DNA of 64,000 nt, from NCBI RefSeq assembly GCF_051020985.1, contig NC_135000.1:868001-932000 (forward strand), given 5' to 3'. Position 1 is the first letter of the stretch. Every line of letters begins with the position of its first letter. Shown here in pieces: positions 11,722 through 23,100 of this stretch. A model generated the notes under the pieces. It was not told the DNA's origin and made no database searches. It worked only from the letters and a program-made list of their open reading frames with translations. The position numbers and the translations under genes were made by a program. The DNA comes from Nomia melanderi. Taxonomy: Eukaryota > Arthropoda > Insecta > Hymenoptera > Halictidae.

Positions 11722-12336
11722 TTAGGTCTTTGGTACAGGAGGAGACTCCGTTTTCTTCGGACTCAAATTAATTTCCTGTTGTTCCAATCTACGATGCCGT
11801 AACATTGTTGATAAGACACCATTGAAGCTAGCAGTCTTTTTCTTGGCACTCCCTTTTGGAGTACTCTCACCTATTCTTCGTACAGGCAATCTAGGCGATG
11901 ACATCTCATCCATAAAATCAAAATCTGACTTTTCTTCCATCCTGATACAAAATATGTAAGAAGAAACATTGTAATAAAATATAATTAATTTATAATCATT
12001 ACGAATAAAATTCAAATGTGTACTTGTATTCTTGCGAGCCATTATCCTGTTGTCGATTGTTTGAAAGTAATGGAGATGGGCCTCTTCTTCCAGGACATTT
12101 CCACTCAAGATCCAAAACCCTGTTGTTAGCTTCTAAAGCCTCAATCAGTGTTAATATGTCGTCGGGCTTTAAATTCCATTCATTCTATGTGGAGTAACAG
12201 AATAAGAAAGCAGGCATAAAAAATGCATGGATAATGAAATGTAAAAAACAACATTTGTGTTGCTTACCTTTCCACCAGTTTCGTATTTCTCGTCGTCTGA
12301 ACAATCTATTGACCATTCTTCCTCATTACGGTCCAT
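11722..12336 (-). CDS. PAGR1: PAGR1 (PAXIP1-associated glutamate-rich protein 1, PA1) homologue
   Basis: Small nuclear protein that in animals partners PTIP/PAXIP1 in the MLL3/MLL4 (KMT2C/D) histone H3K4 methyltransferase complex. Three exons join in frame: 12336-12268, 12184-12024, 11941-11722, giving 149 residues. Exon 1 has an acidic EEEWSIDCSDDE start, like the conserved W-x-(V/I)-x-CSDEE opening of the family. Exon 2 carries the DDILTLIEALEANNRVLDLEW helix region. Exon 3 has SDFDFMDE, then a serine/proline-rich linker, then a basic helix with VLSTMLRHRRLEQQE, matching the family's conserved VLSDMKRHKKLEEQ block. ATG 12336 is the only in-frame ATG before the conserved acidic motif. Identification is by recalled motif similarity, without an alignment, but three separate blocks agree in order. 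Confidence 0.85.
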
Positions 12337-13014
12337 CCTTTCTCTATTCAAAACAGACCATAACCTCCCCTGTAAGAAACATTACCAGACACGATAATCC
12401 ACAACACATTTGGGATTGAAAATACGGTCATCCATGTTGACGTTAGATGTCGCTTTGATACTACATAACTCTGTCGAGATGATAGGTAACTATATAGTCA
12501 ACGCAAATTTTTATTTATAATCCACAAACGGTAATCTTTGTAAAGTTTCCATCAAGAAACAGATGTAAAATAATCAATGCTTGCAATGAAAACTTTATTA
12601 ACACAAAACAGAACTTCAAAATAAACTTTCTTTTTTGTAAAAGGAAAACTAACAGGAAAACTAACAATAACGTAAAGATAAATTCTCTTCCTGTTCTCTC
12701 GTAATGCGTCCACAGTCAGTTCTAGGCTAATCAACAAAATTATAATTTTCATATAGAAGATCCTGCTCACATACATACTCCAAGCATCTTGTCCCTTAAA
12801 GCTGCAGTTTTTTTGGTTTCCTCCACCTTTGTACTTTTTGTCACGTATAATATCATGAATTTGATAAAAGTGTCGATAATCACTAAAATGTATGTTACCT
12901 TTATGAGTGTTCTGCAGTGATCCGAAGTGTTCAACGTGCATGGTTTAAAGAGGTTCACTATTCTTATCGATCGAGTGCAAGTGCCTCTCTTTTATCCTGA
13001 GGATACATTGTAAC

Positions 13015-13264
13015 TTAACACGTTCGCTACCAGTGTCATATATTTGTAACGGCCGCAATCCTATATTTTATATAAAGAAAATGAAATTAATCCTATACAT
13101 ATAGTTAATTAAAGTTACAAGCTACGAAATTACATTTAAGGATTCAATGACTCGTTTTAGCTTCATTTGTTTCAATAGTTTGTTTAGAAGATTTAATGAA
13201 TTGATTAAAATATTATAATTAAGAGAATCGCTACTGAAACAAACGCTGGTAGCGAACGTGTTAA
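13015..13264. repeat. TTAA-type MITE, CACGTTCGCTACCAG family
   Basis: A nearly perfect terminal inverted repeat: TTAACACGTTCGCTACCAG at the left and CTGGTAGCGAACGTGTTAA at the right, TTAA included. Length is 250 bp. A truncated relative begins near 14790 (CATTCACTACCAGCGTCAC) and is cut off where another TTAA element starts at 14869. No coding capacity. Confidence 0.8.
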
Positions 13265-14219
13265 CCCTTTGCGCCCCTATGTCATGACTCGACATCAGTT
13301 TTATTCATAGGTGTGCTTCTTCGTCAAGATATTTTAAAAATGCAATATATATGCATTGCAGCATGTATATTATTATGCTGTTTCCAATATTATTAATAAA
13401 AAGAACTGTTTACACTGCTTTCTACAAACTAACTATTCTTCAAAGGGCATTTCAAAAACATTTTTAATAATATAGAGTTATCGAGAAAAAAACTGCAAAA
13501 GGAATTCGGAGAGTAAACGATTAAACATAAATTTTAAGCAATTGTGTATATTAGTCTCCTACTCGCTGTTTCACGTTTGAAAACCAGTACACTTGAGTGA
13601 CTAGGTTTCTCCTGTACCTACATGCCCTACCTCGCAACATGTTGGGATTACGCTAGAGACCACCATTTTGAAAACGTAAAATAATACCCACAGTTTACGA
13701 AATAACAAGCCGTTACGCAGTTTAAAACACTCGCTTTCTTTCATTTCCAATTCGTGGAGTAATTTTTAAATTTCAAGATCTTCCAATGCTTATAAGCAAG
13801 GACTTGGTCAAACTACATAGGCTCGATCACCATTGCCACGCGGCTGAGGGCATCAACGTGTGTCATTCGGCTCCCGGATCGATGCTCAATCTTGTAGTTA
13901 CAGTTCTGTAATAACAACGTTCACCGACCAATACGCGGATTAATGTCTTGTTTACTAAATGCAAGTTTTATGGAGTTACGATTAGTTACCACAGTGAACG
14001 CTATTCCTTAGAGGTATACTCGAGACCTCTGCGGCGCATACTCGGACCGTTACGACCAGGTTGCTTTGACCCAGATGGTTCGCAGGCGGTCGACGATGGC
14101 CTGCAGAATCATGCCCCGTGTTGATGAAATTAAGACGATTGTGAGACCCTTTTCGGCGGAGAGTGTAGTTGCGTGATTGAGAGGAGCAGGTCAGAGTGGA
14201 CTAGCGTAGACAATGCAGT

Positions 14220-14444
14220 TTAACAGTAGAACTACTGAGCATTTAATACGATTAATATGCAATTCCCATAAAAATTGTAACAATAGATTATTTTCAGTTT
14301 CTTCAGACATTCATTATAGTACTCAAATGAAGCTATTTATTTTCAAAATCATTCCGAATATTTGATGCTTCGAAGATATCAATAATTCCTAAACAAAAAA
14401 ATCAAAACCAGTCATTTTGACTGGTACGGTAGTTCTAGTGTTAA
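14220..14444. repeat. TTAA-type MITE, CACTAGAACTACCGAGC family
   Basis: Runs from TTAACAGTAGAACTACTGAGC to GGTAGTTCTAGTGTTAA. Just inside the right end is CAGTCATTTTGACTGG, a short inner palindrome shared by all members. Other members are at 16331-16555, 20837-21064, 24975-25199 and about 30547-30777. Confidence 0.75.
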
Positions 14445-14868
14445 CAGTCTAGAGTAGTAGATTAGCGTAGACCAGCGTGGAACAGAGTAGTATTGCATAG
14501 AATAGTTTAGTTTAATTGCAGTCGCTTATAGTCTATTGCAATAAACATACAAATACACCTAGGCTTGTTTTCGCCAAAACCTCCGCTATCCCACAATATT
14601 ATTGCTATCAACTCTAAAGGTTCCCATATACGTTGAAACCTGTAGCAATACATGCATCGCTACAAGCGTTAGGTTTGAGTCTTTCAATCTTTCATGATAC
14701 ACGTTAACTCAAAGAGTGAAAAAGGTTTAAATCCATTGGTTGTAGCAGTGCCTGCATCGCCGCCTGTTTCAACGTAAATTGGGGCCTTAAGACATTCACT
14801 ACCAGCGTCACATATTTGTGACGGCCATAATCCTATATTTTACATAATGAAAATGAAATGCTTGCTTC

Positions 14869-15119
14869 TTAACCCCTTGCCTGACGATTTAATTTCGTAG
14901 GTGCATTTGTTAGAATTATTTATCGTTAATAATGCACTAACAAAAGAAAACATTCCATGCTCTTTCTATGTCTAGATTTAGTATAGACCATACAAATGGC
15001 TAACAAGAACAATAATGTTTCATTTAAACTTAACACAACTCGATGACATTTATGTTTGTTAAACCATATTCGAAATCTTCGTCTCGTGTCTGACACGATA
15101 TTGTAAGGTAAAACGTTAA
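14869..15119. repeat. TTAA-type MITE, CCCCTTGCCCTAYR family
   Basis: Begins TTAACCCCTTGCCTGACG and ends with TGACACGATATTGTAAGG, a few bases then TTAA at 15116-15119. It is in the same orientation as the nested copy at 32456-33168 and opposite to 19764-20013. It directly truncates a CACGTTCGCTACCAG-family relative on its left side. Confidence 0.6.
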
Positions 15120-15251
15120 AGCCGCATCTATACATACTCCGATAAACCATAGCCCCTTGCAGCTGCATACACACATGCTCCTAGCCTCCGACCCCTGGCG
15201 TACACTCGTACACGCCCTACTCAAGTGTTCTGTTACACAAAATTGCTAATT

Positions 15252-15489
15252 TTAACCAGTTAATTGTGGAATTTAGTTTGAAACATTTCTCATTGTGCAC
15301 GCAATAAAATCAAATAATAAACTCGTCAAACGTAGAGCAACTGCATCTATAATACATTCTAATGAAAAACTACAGCGAAACGACGAAGAATTGCACGTTT
15401 ATCTGAAAAAATAAATAAATAGTATAATAATAAAATAAGTTTTATTATAAATAACTTATTTTATTACTACAACGTAGTTAACTGGTTAA
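15252..15489. repeat. TTAA-type MITE, CCAGTTAACTG family
   Basis: Bounded by TTAACCAGTTAATTGTGG and GTAGTTAACTGGTTAA. The terminal palindrome itself contains TTAA. Other members are at 18635-18893 and about 20798-21260, the last carrying another MITE inside it. No coding capacity. Confidence 0.7.
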
Positions 15490-16069
15490 TTGCTATCACC
15501 TTCCATTTTTGTAAAATGTGAGTTTTCGGAAAATCTAAGATCTTTTTTAAAATGTGGGTTTTTCAAAAAACCTAAAACTTTTTTTTTCAAATGTGGGTTT
15601 TTCCAAAAACCTAAAATTTTTAGCGAGAATAAAGTATTGCACAGAAACTAAAAACAAGAACTAAAAAAGGCATTCAACATTATGTATTAATCGCGGGCTG
15701 TGAAATATTTAATCATATAAACAACTATTAGACAAAAATTTTAAAGAGAACCATATATTATGGGTTATGTATCATTCCGCTTGAAAGTTCAATTTAAAAG
15801 ATAGGACATACCCGAACGTGGCAGTAATAAAAAATTTGAACTTGGCTGGTAAATGTGCGAAAGATATGCGATTCAATTTTCATATTGACCGACAGCTATA
15901 ACCTGAGAAGAGTCGAATTACGTGACCTAATTATCGTGTACTAAATAAAGTTTATATTTTTTTTAAATCATTGTGTACTAATAAAGTTTTACAAAATTCG
16001 TGATATCTTATTACTTTTACAAATTAAATATATTTAATAATTTTCAATTATGTTATGCAGACATCATGA

Positions 16070-16990
16070 AACGACTAGAAATTGTGAATATGCGTGATTC
16101 AAAATGACGGGTACCGACCAGTCGTGTCGGATCGGAAAAAGTCGGGCGAGTTCGGGCGGATGTACCCGACGTATTTGAATATCAGATAGCCTGATTGTAA
16201 ACGTTAAACTTAAAACAATCATATGAAATTTGCCATGTTCAGACAAGGTTAAGTCCGAGACCTGTGATTCAAAATATGATTCGAAATTTGTATCAATGCG
16301 GTTCTTATGTACCTATACACTCTATCTTTTTTAACACTAGAACTACCGAGCACTTAAACCGTCTTTTTAAAATTTCTTTATAAAAGCTATAAGTGTGAAT
16401 TTATTAAGATTTCAATTGGTTTGTATTTCAGTTTAGATATTCCTAAATCGGCTTCTTTAATCATTTCTTAAAGAAGTGTCTGTATCTTTATACTAATTGT
16501 AAAAGAAGAAATTAGGAATTGGTCGTTTTGATCCGCCTAGTAGTTCTAGTGTTAAATAATAGATTCCTGCGCAAACATTATGAAAACATTTAAATACGCT
16601 TTTATACTTTTATTACTACTCGATATTAGATTGTATTAATGTCGACACGAGTAACTAATTGTGCGATGTGAACAAAGAAGAAAAAATATTCATTGGGTCT
16701 GACGCTGACGAATCGATTATCTTAAAAAATTGAGTACATAAATCATGGTCCACATTGATACGAATTGCGAATCGTATTTTGAATCTGGAGTATCGAAAGA
16801 ATTGATCCGTGCTCGACTGATTTAATCCACAATTTTTTAACTATCTGTGGGGATCAAGCTACATGAAGATTTGAATATGCTGGGTACTTACCCGAACTCG
16901 TCTGATTTTTTCCAACCTGATCCGAACTCAAAATTTTGGATACCCACAGATATCTACTGTAGATATTCTGATAAAAATAAGTCTGAACGT
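16070..16990. repeat. Fold-back element around a TTAA-type MITE
   Basis: The left arm (about 16070-16315) and right arm (about 16735-16985) are inverted relatives. The GTCGGATCGGAAAAAG and CGAGTTCGGG blocks near 16125-16160 pair with the reverse complement of 16880-16930. GATTCAAAATATGATTCG near 16266 pairs with 16765-16790. The intervening loop carries a CACTAGAACTACC-family MITE at 16331-16555. Arms are diverged, with several gaps. No transposase is seen. Confidence 0.6.
16331..16555. repeat. TTAA-type MITE, CACTAGAACTACCGAGC family
   Basis: A clean copy, from TTAACACTAGAACTACCGAG to GCCTAGTAGTTCTAGTGTTAA, 225 bp. It lies in the loop of the fold-back at about 16070-16990. Confidence 0.8.
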
Positions 16991-17394
16991 ACCGTAAATC
17001 AGATAATAAAGAAAAATAAACTATTAATAACAAAATTTTAACTGGAAGCTTGTTAATAAACCTTGACTCTGACATTCATAACTGTAATAATAATAATTAC
17101 ATTATTTGTATTATATAAATAATTTTTGTATCATATAAATATGTATATTATTTTTATATTAAGTAGACATATTTTATATTATATGTACAGAAAAGCAGTA
17201 CATATAACTGCTTCAAAAAAGATCAGTTTTATGTTAATGTGTGTTTAATGATAGACTAATTTTACTTTGTCTTCCTTTCTCATTTGGTTTTATGTAATTT
17301 ACATCAAAGGCTATAGGTTTAAACATGTTTGTCAAACGGATTGTACTAAATATTCTTGTTTTCTTTGTTAATGCTTTAATACACGCACACACAC

Positions 17395-17425
17395 TCACAT
17401 ACACGCGCGCGCGCGCGCGCGCGGA
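17395..17425. repeat. (CG)n microsatellite within a CA-rich tract
   Basis: An ACACACACTCACATACACG run leads into about 11 consecutive CG/GC dinucleotides and then GGACACACA. Pure CG repeats are rare in AT-rich insect DNA. Alternating purine-pyrimidine of this kind can adopt Z-DNA; that is a general property, not something shown here. Confidence 0.8.
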
Positions 17426-18634
17426 CACACAATCGTACCCAATCGCAAGCAATGCAATTTAAGAAACCTTCCATTCAGTAATGTCACGTGCATTGAAAAG
17501 AGAAAAAAGGGATATGTCCAAGAAATAAGGACACCTGTAAAATTAATGGCAAGATAAGGCGAGAAATAAAATGATCGGTCGATTAGTCATTGTATACACA
17601 TGAATCTTGGGAAAACAATTACTATTTTCTCACGGACGCGCCAGGCTTTCGTGACGTATCAAACCAGATCGTGGACAACGCCACTACAAACATATTATCG
17701 TAAATTATCACGACATTCCAGTTGCAAACATCACATACACGTCTACACGCGGTGTTTATTCGCAGCGCGACCTTATTTCATCTTCTTCTATATTGTAATC
17801 ATTACGATCAGCCCTTTGCGTCGATCAAAAACATTCCTAATGTAAAACGTACTCGAAATCCAACGATGATATGAATACCCAATCCTTAGTAGCTTATCGT
17901 CTTTCTTTAACAAATTAAATACATAATTCCGAATCTTGAATTAACCGTCAACGATCGTTGAAAGCTTTCATTGATTACAATGAATTTGATACATGCGACG
18001 GCAATTCTTCAAGCCGATAAACAACGTGTGTCAGAAACGCGACAATCAATGATAATTATCTATCGACGATCTGACAAGAATGAATGTGTTCTCACTAGTG
18101 GAGAATAGTGTACACTACAATAAAGAAAAGCAGTACGCGTCTACGTATATTCATTCTGCTTGCGTGTGTAGATATCTTTCCATGGTCGCTTAGCACAATA
18201 TTATTTTCTTCCTTTGTGTGTGGCGTCGAGTAGAGTAATCATTGACTTTGTTTAGAAAATCCACCTCTTCCAACGCCGGACATATAGGTTTTAGTCTTCT
18301 ATCCGCCTATTCAGCTTCGAATGGGTTTTCCTTGGAGGGCAGTCCAAGCGTCGCGGCAAGCCTGGTGATCTAGTACGAAGGAGATCCGTGTTCGCAAGAG
18401 AAAAGATGCACGTTCGATGGAACGACATCGACGAGCGAAACTCCGCGAGCAAATCGAGTAACGTTTCTTGTCTTATCTCGGTCGGGGCATCGTTGTAGAG
18501 AATTAATTCGTCTCTTGTTTGAGTTAACGAGAAAAAGCGATTCTGACGTATTACGCGGGTCACTTTCGTTTTTAAGAAATAAAATATTAATAATCATAAT
18601 AATAATGATAAAATATTACCGATGTGTTACAATA

Positions 18635-18893
18635 TTAACCTGTTAACTGTGAAATTTAATTTCAAAAATCTCTGGTAATGCTGCTAATGAAATTAAATAA
18701 TGATGTGTATGCTTGTCAAACACGAGCCAAATGCACCTATAATATATTCTAACAAAAAGCTATGGCAAAACGAAGAGGAATTACATGTGTATTTGAAGAA
18801 ATATCTAATTTAAAAACTAATCGTTGAAAAGATTAGTATCGTTTCGAATTTTCAGATGACGTGTATGCTCGTTAAACGCAGTTAACTGGTTAA
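18635..18893. repeat. TTAA-type MITE, CCAGTTAACTG family
   Basis: Runs from TTAACCTGTTAACTGTG to CGCAGTTAACTGGTTAA, 259 bp. The inner sequence TCGTTAAACGCAGTTAAC at the right end is shared, inverted, with the start of the nested copy at about 20798. Confidence 0.7.
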
Positions 18894-19216
18894 GAAACAA
18901 GGGTGGTCCGTATAATACGTAAGAATCGAAAAGCAACATATAGTATTCTCGCAATTAGTACCCGATTAAGTCCGATCTGCAGGATTAATGACCTGTAGTC
19001 ATCCCCATCACTGAGAGGCGAGTCCCCCCAGCAAGCCAAGAAGTTCGACGGTTGAGCAATATGACACGTTGTTCAGTGGGAGTAGATATTAGTGAGAAAA
19101 TATTGACAATATTAAGGCACTTTTAAAACCTTTTTATACGTATTTTTTGGTAAATGAAATTTTTACTAATGCGTTTGTGAGATTCTTCTGATTAAAACGA
19201 GACCAAACATGAGACT

Positions 19217-19463
19217 TTAACACGTTGAATGCCATGGGGGTCACCGGTGACCCCCAAGCAAATCGAATTACTATAATTCACTCAATTCAACGATGATTAT
19301 TCGCAAATATTTCTATATTATAAATAATGATACCCATTGCGGTGCCGTTCAGTTTGGTGAACGTGCAATGATAATAATCCAATTCAGTCAAATGATTTAA
19401 TATTGTATTTTTTCCATTTTGTGTATTTTGCTCTATGAAATTGTGCGACGTTCAACGTGTTAA
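19217..19463. repeat. TTAA-type MITE, CACGTTGAATGCCATGGGG family (intact copy)
   Basis: The clearest member: TTAACACGTTGAATGCCATG at the left and GCGACGTTCAACGTGTTAA at the right. The inner palindrome GGGGGTCACCGGTGACCCCC follows the left terminus. It served as reference for the interrupted copy at 5285-5974 and the nested copy at 32483-32728. Confidence 0.8.
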
Positions 19464-19763
19464 GTCATAATTTACTGGAATAAAATAGACTATTGTAGTT
19501 TATTAAATAAGTAAATATATTCTAAAATATGACGTGTTTGGTCTCGTTGTAATCAGAAAAACCTTACAATTCAATTGATAGAAGTTTCAAGTAGTGATAG
19601 TGAGAAACGAAAAAGTTTAACTCTGTTCTTCACAGAGGATAAATAGGGGAGCTCGCCTCGGATCTTATCTTAACTTTGAATTAACACCACTACATGATTA
19701 GTGCCCGGCTGCAGTCCCGATTTTTTGGTACTAATCGCGAAAATACTGTACTAAAAAGTCCGT

Positions 19764-20013
19764 TTAACCCCTTCACCTACAATATCGTGTTAGACTTGTG
19801 ACGAAATTTTCAACTGAATGTAAGAAATCTAAGTGTTATTTATATTTTTTAAATACAAATTAAATATTACTTTTCTATTATTAATCATTAACCTTCGAAA
19901 TAAACGTAGACATAAAATAAACATAAAAATTGTATCATTTCTTAATAAATTATTAACGATAAAGGAGTTGCATCGATCATAGCTAAGCGATAAATCATAG
20001 GGCAAGGGATTAA
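19764..20013. repeat. TTAA-type MITE, CCCCTTGCCCTAYR family (intact copy)
   Basis: Runs from TTAACCCCTTCACCTAC to CATAGGGCAAGGGATTAA, 250 bp. This uninterrupted copy shows where the related copies at 3435-3932, 21388-22392 and 32456-33168 have been split by later insertions. Confidence 0.75.
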
Positions 20014-20115
20014 CGTCCGTCTCTTTTGCGTGGTGGCGTATCATTTTATCTTGTAATTAGACTGAGTCGCAACGAGATGTTTCTATTACACAGTACTTAC
20101 ATAGAATATTTTCAG

Positions 20116-23100
20116 GAAAACGGACAATCAAGTTCGAAGGGAAATCCGAGGAAAAATCGAATAGAAGAAGAGACGAACTCGCTGCGCAAAAGAATCTCTG
20201 CCACGCGATCTTTCCAATCTATTATCTTGGCAAAGTGTGCGGCTTGATCCCAGTTAAATTCGTTGTACAGGCTGATGGCAAATATCAGACACATCTAACC
20301 GTGCTCAATCTCATGTACAGGTAACAGATGCCAAAGAATGCAGAATACAGAATACACAATACAAAATACAGAATGAGAAACCGATAGAAAAATCAAACGA
20401 AAATCGTGTACTCAATGAAGACGAGACACAGGTGATTGGAAAATAACGCAGTTACTTGTTTTTCTAGCTTGTGCGTGTTAGTGTTGCTCCTCGGTTCTGA
20501 AATTTGGGGTCTGTGGCGAGATTTGAAAGACGGATGGAAGCACAGCACTAGGCTCAAGTCTCGAACAGCGGTGATAGCCACATGCAGCGACGTTCTTGGT
20601 GTGATGAGCTTGACGGTGGTCTGCATCGGCGGCTCGTTTTTTCGATGGAAATACTTGCAAGTCGTAGCGAACAAATTAATTGAGGTGAACGTGATTCGCG
20701 TAGTTTTCTTAACCATTTGCATTTTCGCTCTACATGCAAAGCTTAGTTTATAAATCAGAGATGCTCAACTGGAAATCTTCCAAGTTTTTGATTGAAATTC
20801 ACCAGTTAACCGCGTTTGACGAGTATACACGTCATTTTAACACTAAACCTATCGATCAGTAAAACTGACTTTTTGAAAATCCTCTATAAAAACTTCGAGG
20901 GTGTATCTATTAAAACTTTAATTAATTTAAATTTCAGTTTGTATATTGCTAAATCAATTTCTTCAATAATTTCTCAGAGAAACATGTGCTATTTTTTTAA
21001 TAATTGTAAAAAGAAGAAATCAGCAATGGGTCATTTTGACCTGTCTGGTAGTTTTAGTGTTGAAGTTTGAAATGATACTAATCCTTTCAACGGTGAATTA
21101 TCTATTTTTTCACGTAAACACGTAATTCTTCTTTGTTCTGCTTTGGGTTTTCATTACAATATACCGTAGGTTTTATTCATCCTGCATTTGACGAGTACAC
21201 ACTTCATTTTTTTTATTTTATTTTGATTTTTTAAACTGAATTCCACAGTTAACGGGTTAATCTGCTTCGACCGATATTATCGAGTAGCAGATAAATAACT
21301 AAAAGTAATTGTGTGTGGAATATTTTGCTCTTGAGAATGAGCAACAATTATTGTGCGCGGATTATTCCGCTTAATGATGCAGATGGGCTAACCCCTTCTC
21401 TTATAATAACGTATCAGACTCGTAGTGAAAACTTAGCTGTTTGAATGTCACAATTTGCAGAAAGCCGGTCGAAAAATACGAAGCGGTGCAATTGCGTTTC
21501 TTTTGTTTCAACTGAGAAACTTATTCAAAAGTAAAACAAATGAAATATTACTTTCATATAACTATTTTGTATTATGTAATGTTTTAAAACATGTTTCTCT
21601 TAATAATGTACACTATTACTTTTTCATTAGAATCTTCTCTTTTCGTGTTTTTACATCTTTTTTAATTGTTTTCTTCCTTTTCCTGCTTACTGTTCTTCCA
21701 CTGCTCCCTTTCGTGCTTTTTCACTTTCTGGACTTTCGTGTCTGGACTCTCGTATCGAGGCAGAGCCGAATTTACAAATTTCGATTAGTTCTTTCCTAGA
21801 TTTTCTTTTTTGCTGCTTTCATCTTCTTCGGAATTATTACTATCTTTCGTGCGATCATTCCATTTTCCATTTCTAAGCAGTCAATAACAAAGATAAAAAT
21901 AAATAATTAGAAGGGAAATAAATAAATAAACTTAATTAAATTCTACGAACCAAATGGCTGGCACTTTTAGGCAGTGTAACTGAGAAGCGAGATCTCGCAC
22001 TTGACACTCACATGGTTAAACAGAATTTAACAATTTTAACACTAGGTTTATGGGCGTTTTCGTACAATTTACTCTATTGTTCCTAAAAAAGTTGAAAAAA
22101 ATAAACAATTAAGATATATATCCGTATAACTGCATCAATCAAAATCGGCTGAAGCATTTACCAAATAATGTTTATAAGATTCAGTTGACGTGTTTCGTAA
22201 ACCTAATATTAAATATTCCTTAGTTCTTATGAATTCGAATTAAATATTATTCTTCTGCCATCAATTATTATACTTTAGAATAAACGTTGGCACAGAATAT
22301 GTCTATAATTTTTCTCTTTTTCAATAGATTATTAATAACAAAGTAGTTGCATCGATCATAGTTGAGAAATACATCTTATAGCAAGGGGTTAGCTGTTGTT
22401 TCAATATCCATTGCGTCGTGACACGCTGGCAGAGCTGAGCTGATCAGTGACATCGACCTTGGTAACGCTGATTTCAATACTAATTTTAGGTGGACGAGAA
22501 ATTCGGTGTGCACTCCATGAAAAATTCTCGGATGTTCACCATTTGTATAACGGTGTGCAGCCTCGCTTACCTATGGCTCAACTCCGGCCTTGATTTCTAC
22601 GCATGGACGCGCAAGACGAATCTCACCAAGACGATGGACGACAAAGGTCCTATTAACTATGCACCCTTGTATTTCATGTACACCGTTATCATTTCGACGG
22701 AACTTCAGTACACCGTCGCCACGTATAACGTGAGCCAGAGGTTCGTCAAATTGAACAACAGTCTCAAGAGCCTATTAAATGGCAGCAATCCGTCACCCAG
22801 CGATTGCTTGAAGGGGAGTCCCGCTAAAACAGGTAAAGTACACAAGAACGGGAAATCCTTTACGTTTCACAAATAAAAAAAAGTTGTTCAAACCATTCAT
22901 TTTGGATTCTACGTTTGTACCACATACAATTGACCAACGATGCAACGGATAACAGTGATGACAGGTGATCTTCGCGAAAAAGGATTGAACCACGATATCG
23001 TGCCGCGTAGGCAATTCGAATTAAGCGCTCAACACATTTTGTGGAACCCAAAGGGTACGACACAACGAATTCATTCAAACGAAAATGGAAATTCCAGTCG

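Larger units (their letters stand above)
12337..20115. other. Gene-poor, repeat-rich interval between PAGR1 and the gustatory receptor gene
   Basis: About 7.8 kb without a recognisable protein gene. It holds the PAGR1 promoter region (12337-12550), several TTAA elements (13015-13264, 14220-14444, 14869-15119, 15252-15489, 16331-16555, 18635-18893, 19217-19463, 19764-20013), a fold-back at about 16070-16990 and a GC-alternating microsatellite near 17400. A less AT-rich block at about 13980-14220 is unassigned. Two overlapping - strand frames at 12552-12958 have no family I recognise. The missing first exon of the gustatory receptor should lie near the right end. Confidence 0.6.

Noticed and set aside
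13980..14570. Possible solo LTR (less AT-rich block followed by a CAATAAACATAC signal)
   Set aside because: No matching second LTR, no TG...CA ends with a target duplication, and no primer-binding site could be found. A TTAA MITE accounts for 14220-14444.
17234..17452. A 72-codon - strand frame with an ARARARVYVSV stretch
   Set aside because: The stretch is the translation of the CG and CA microsatellite, not a protein domain.
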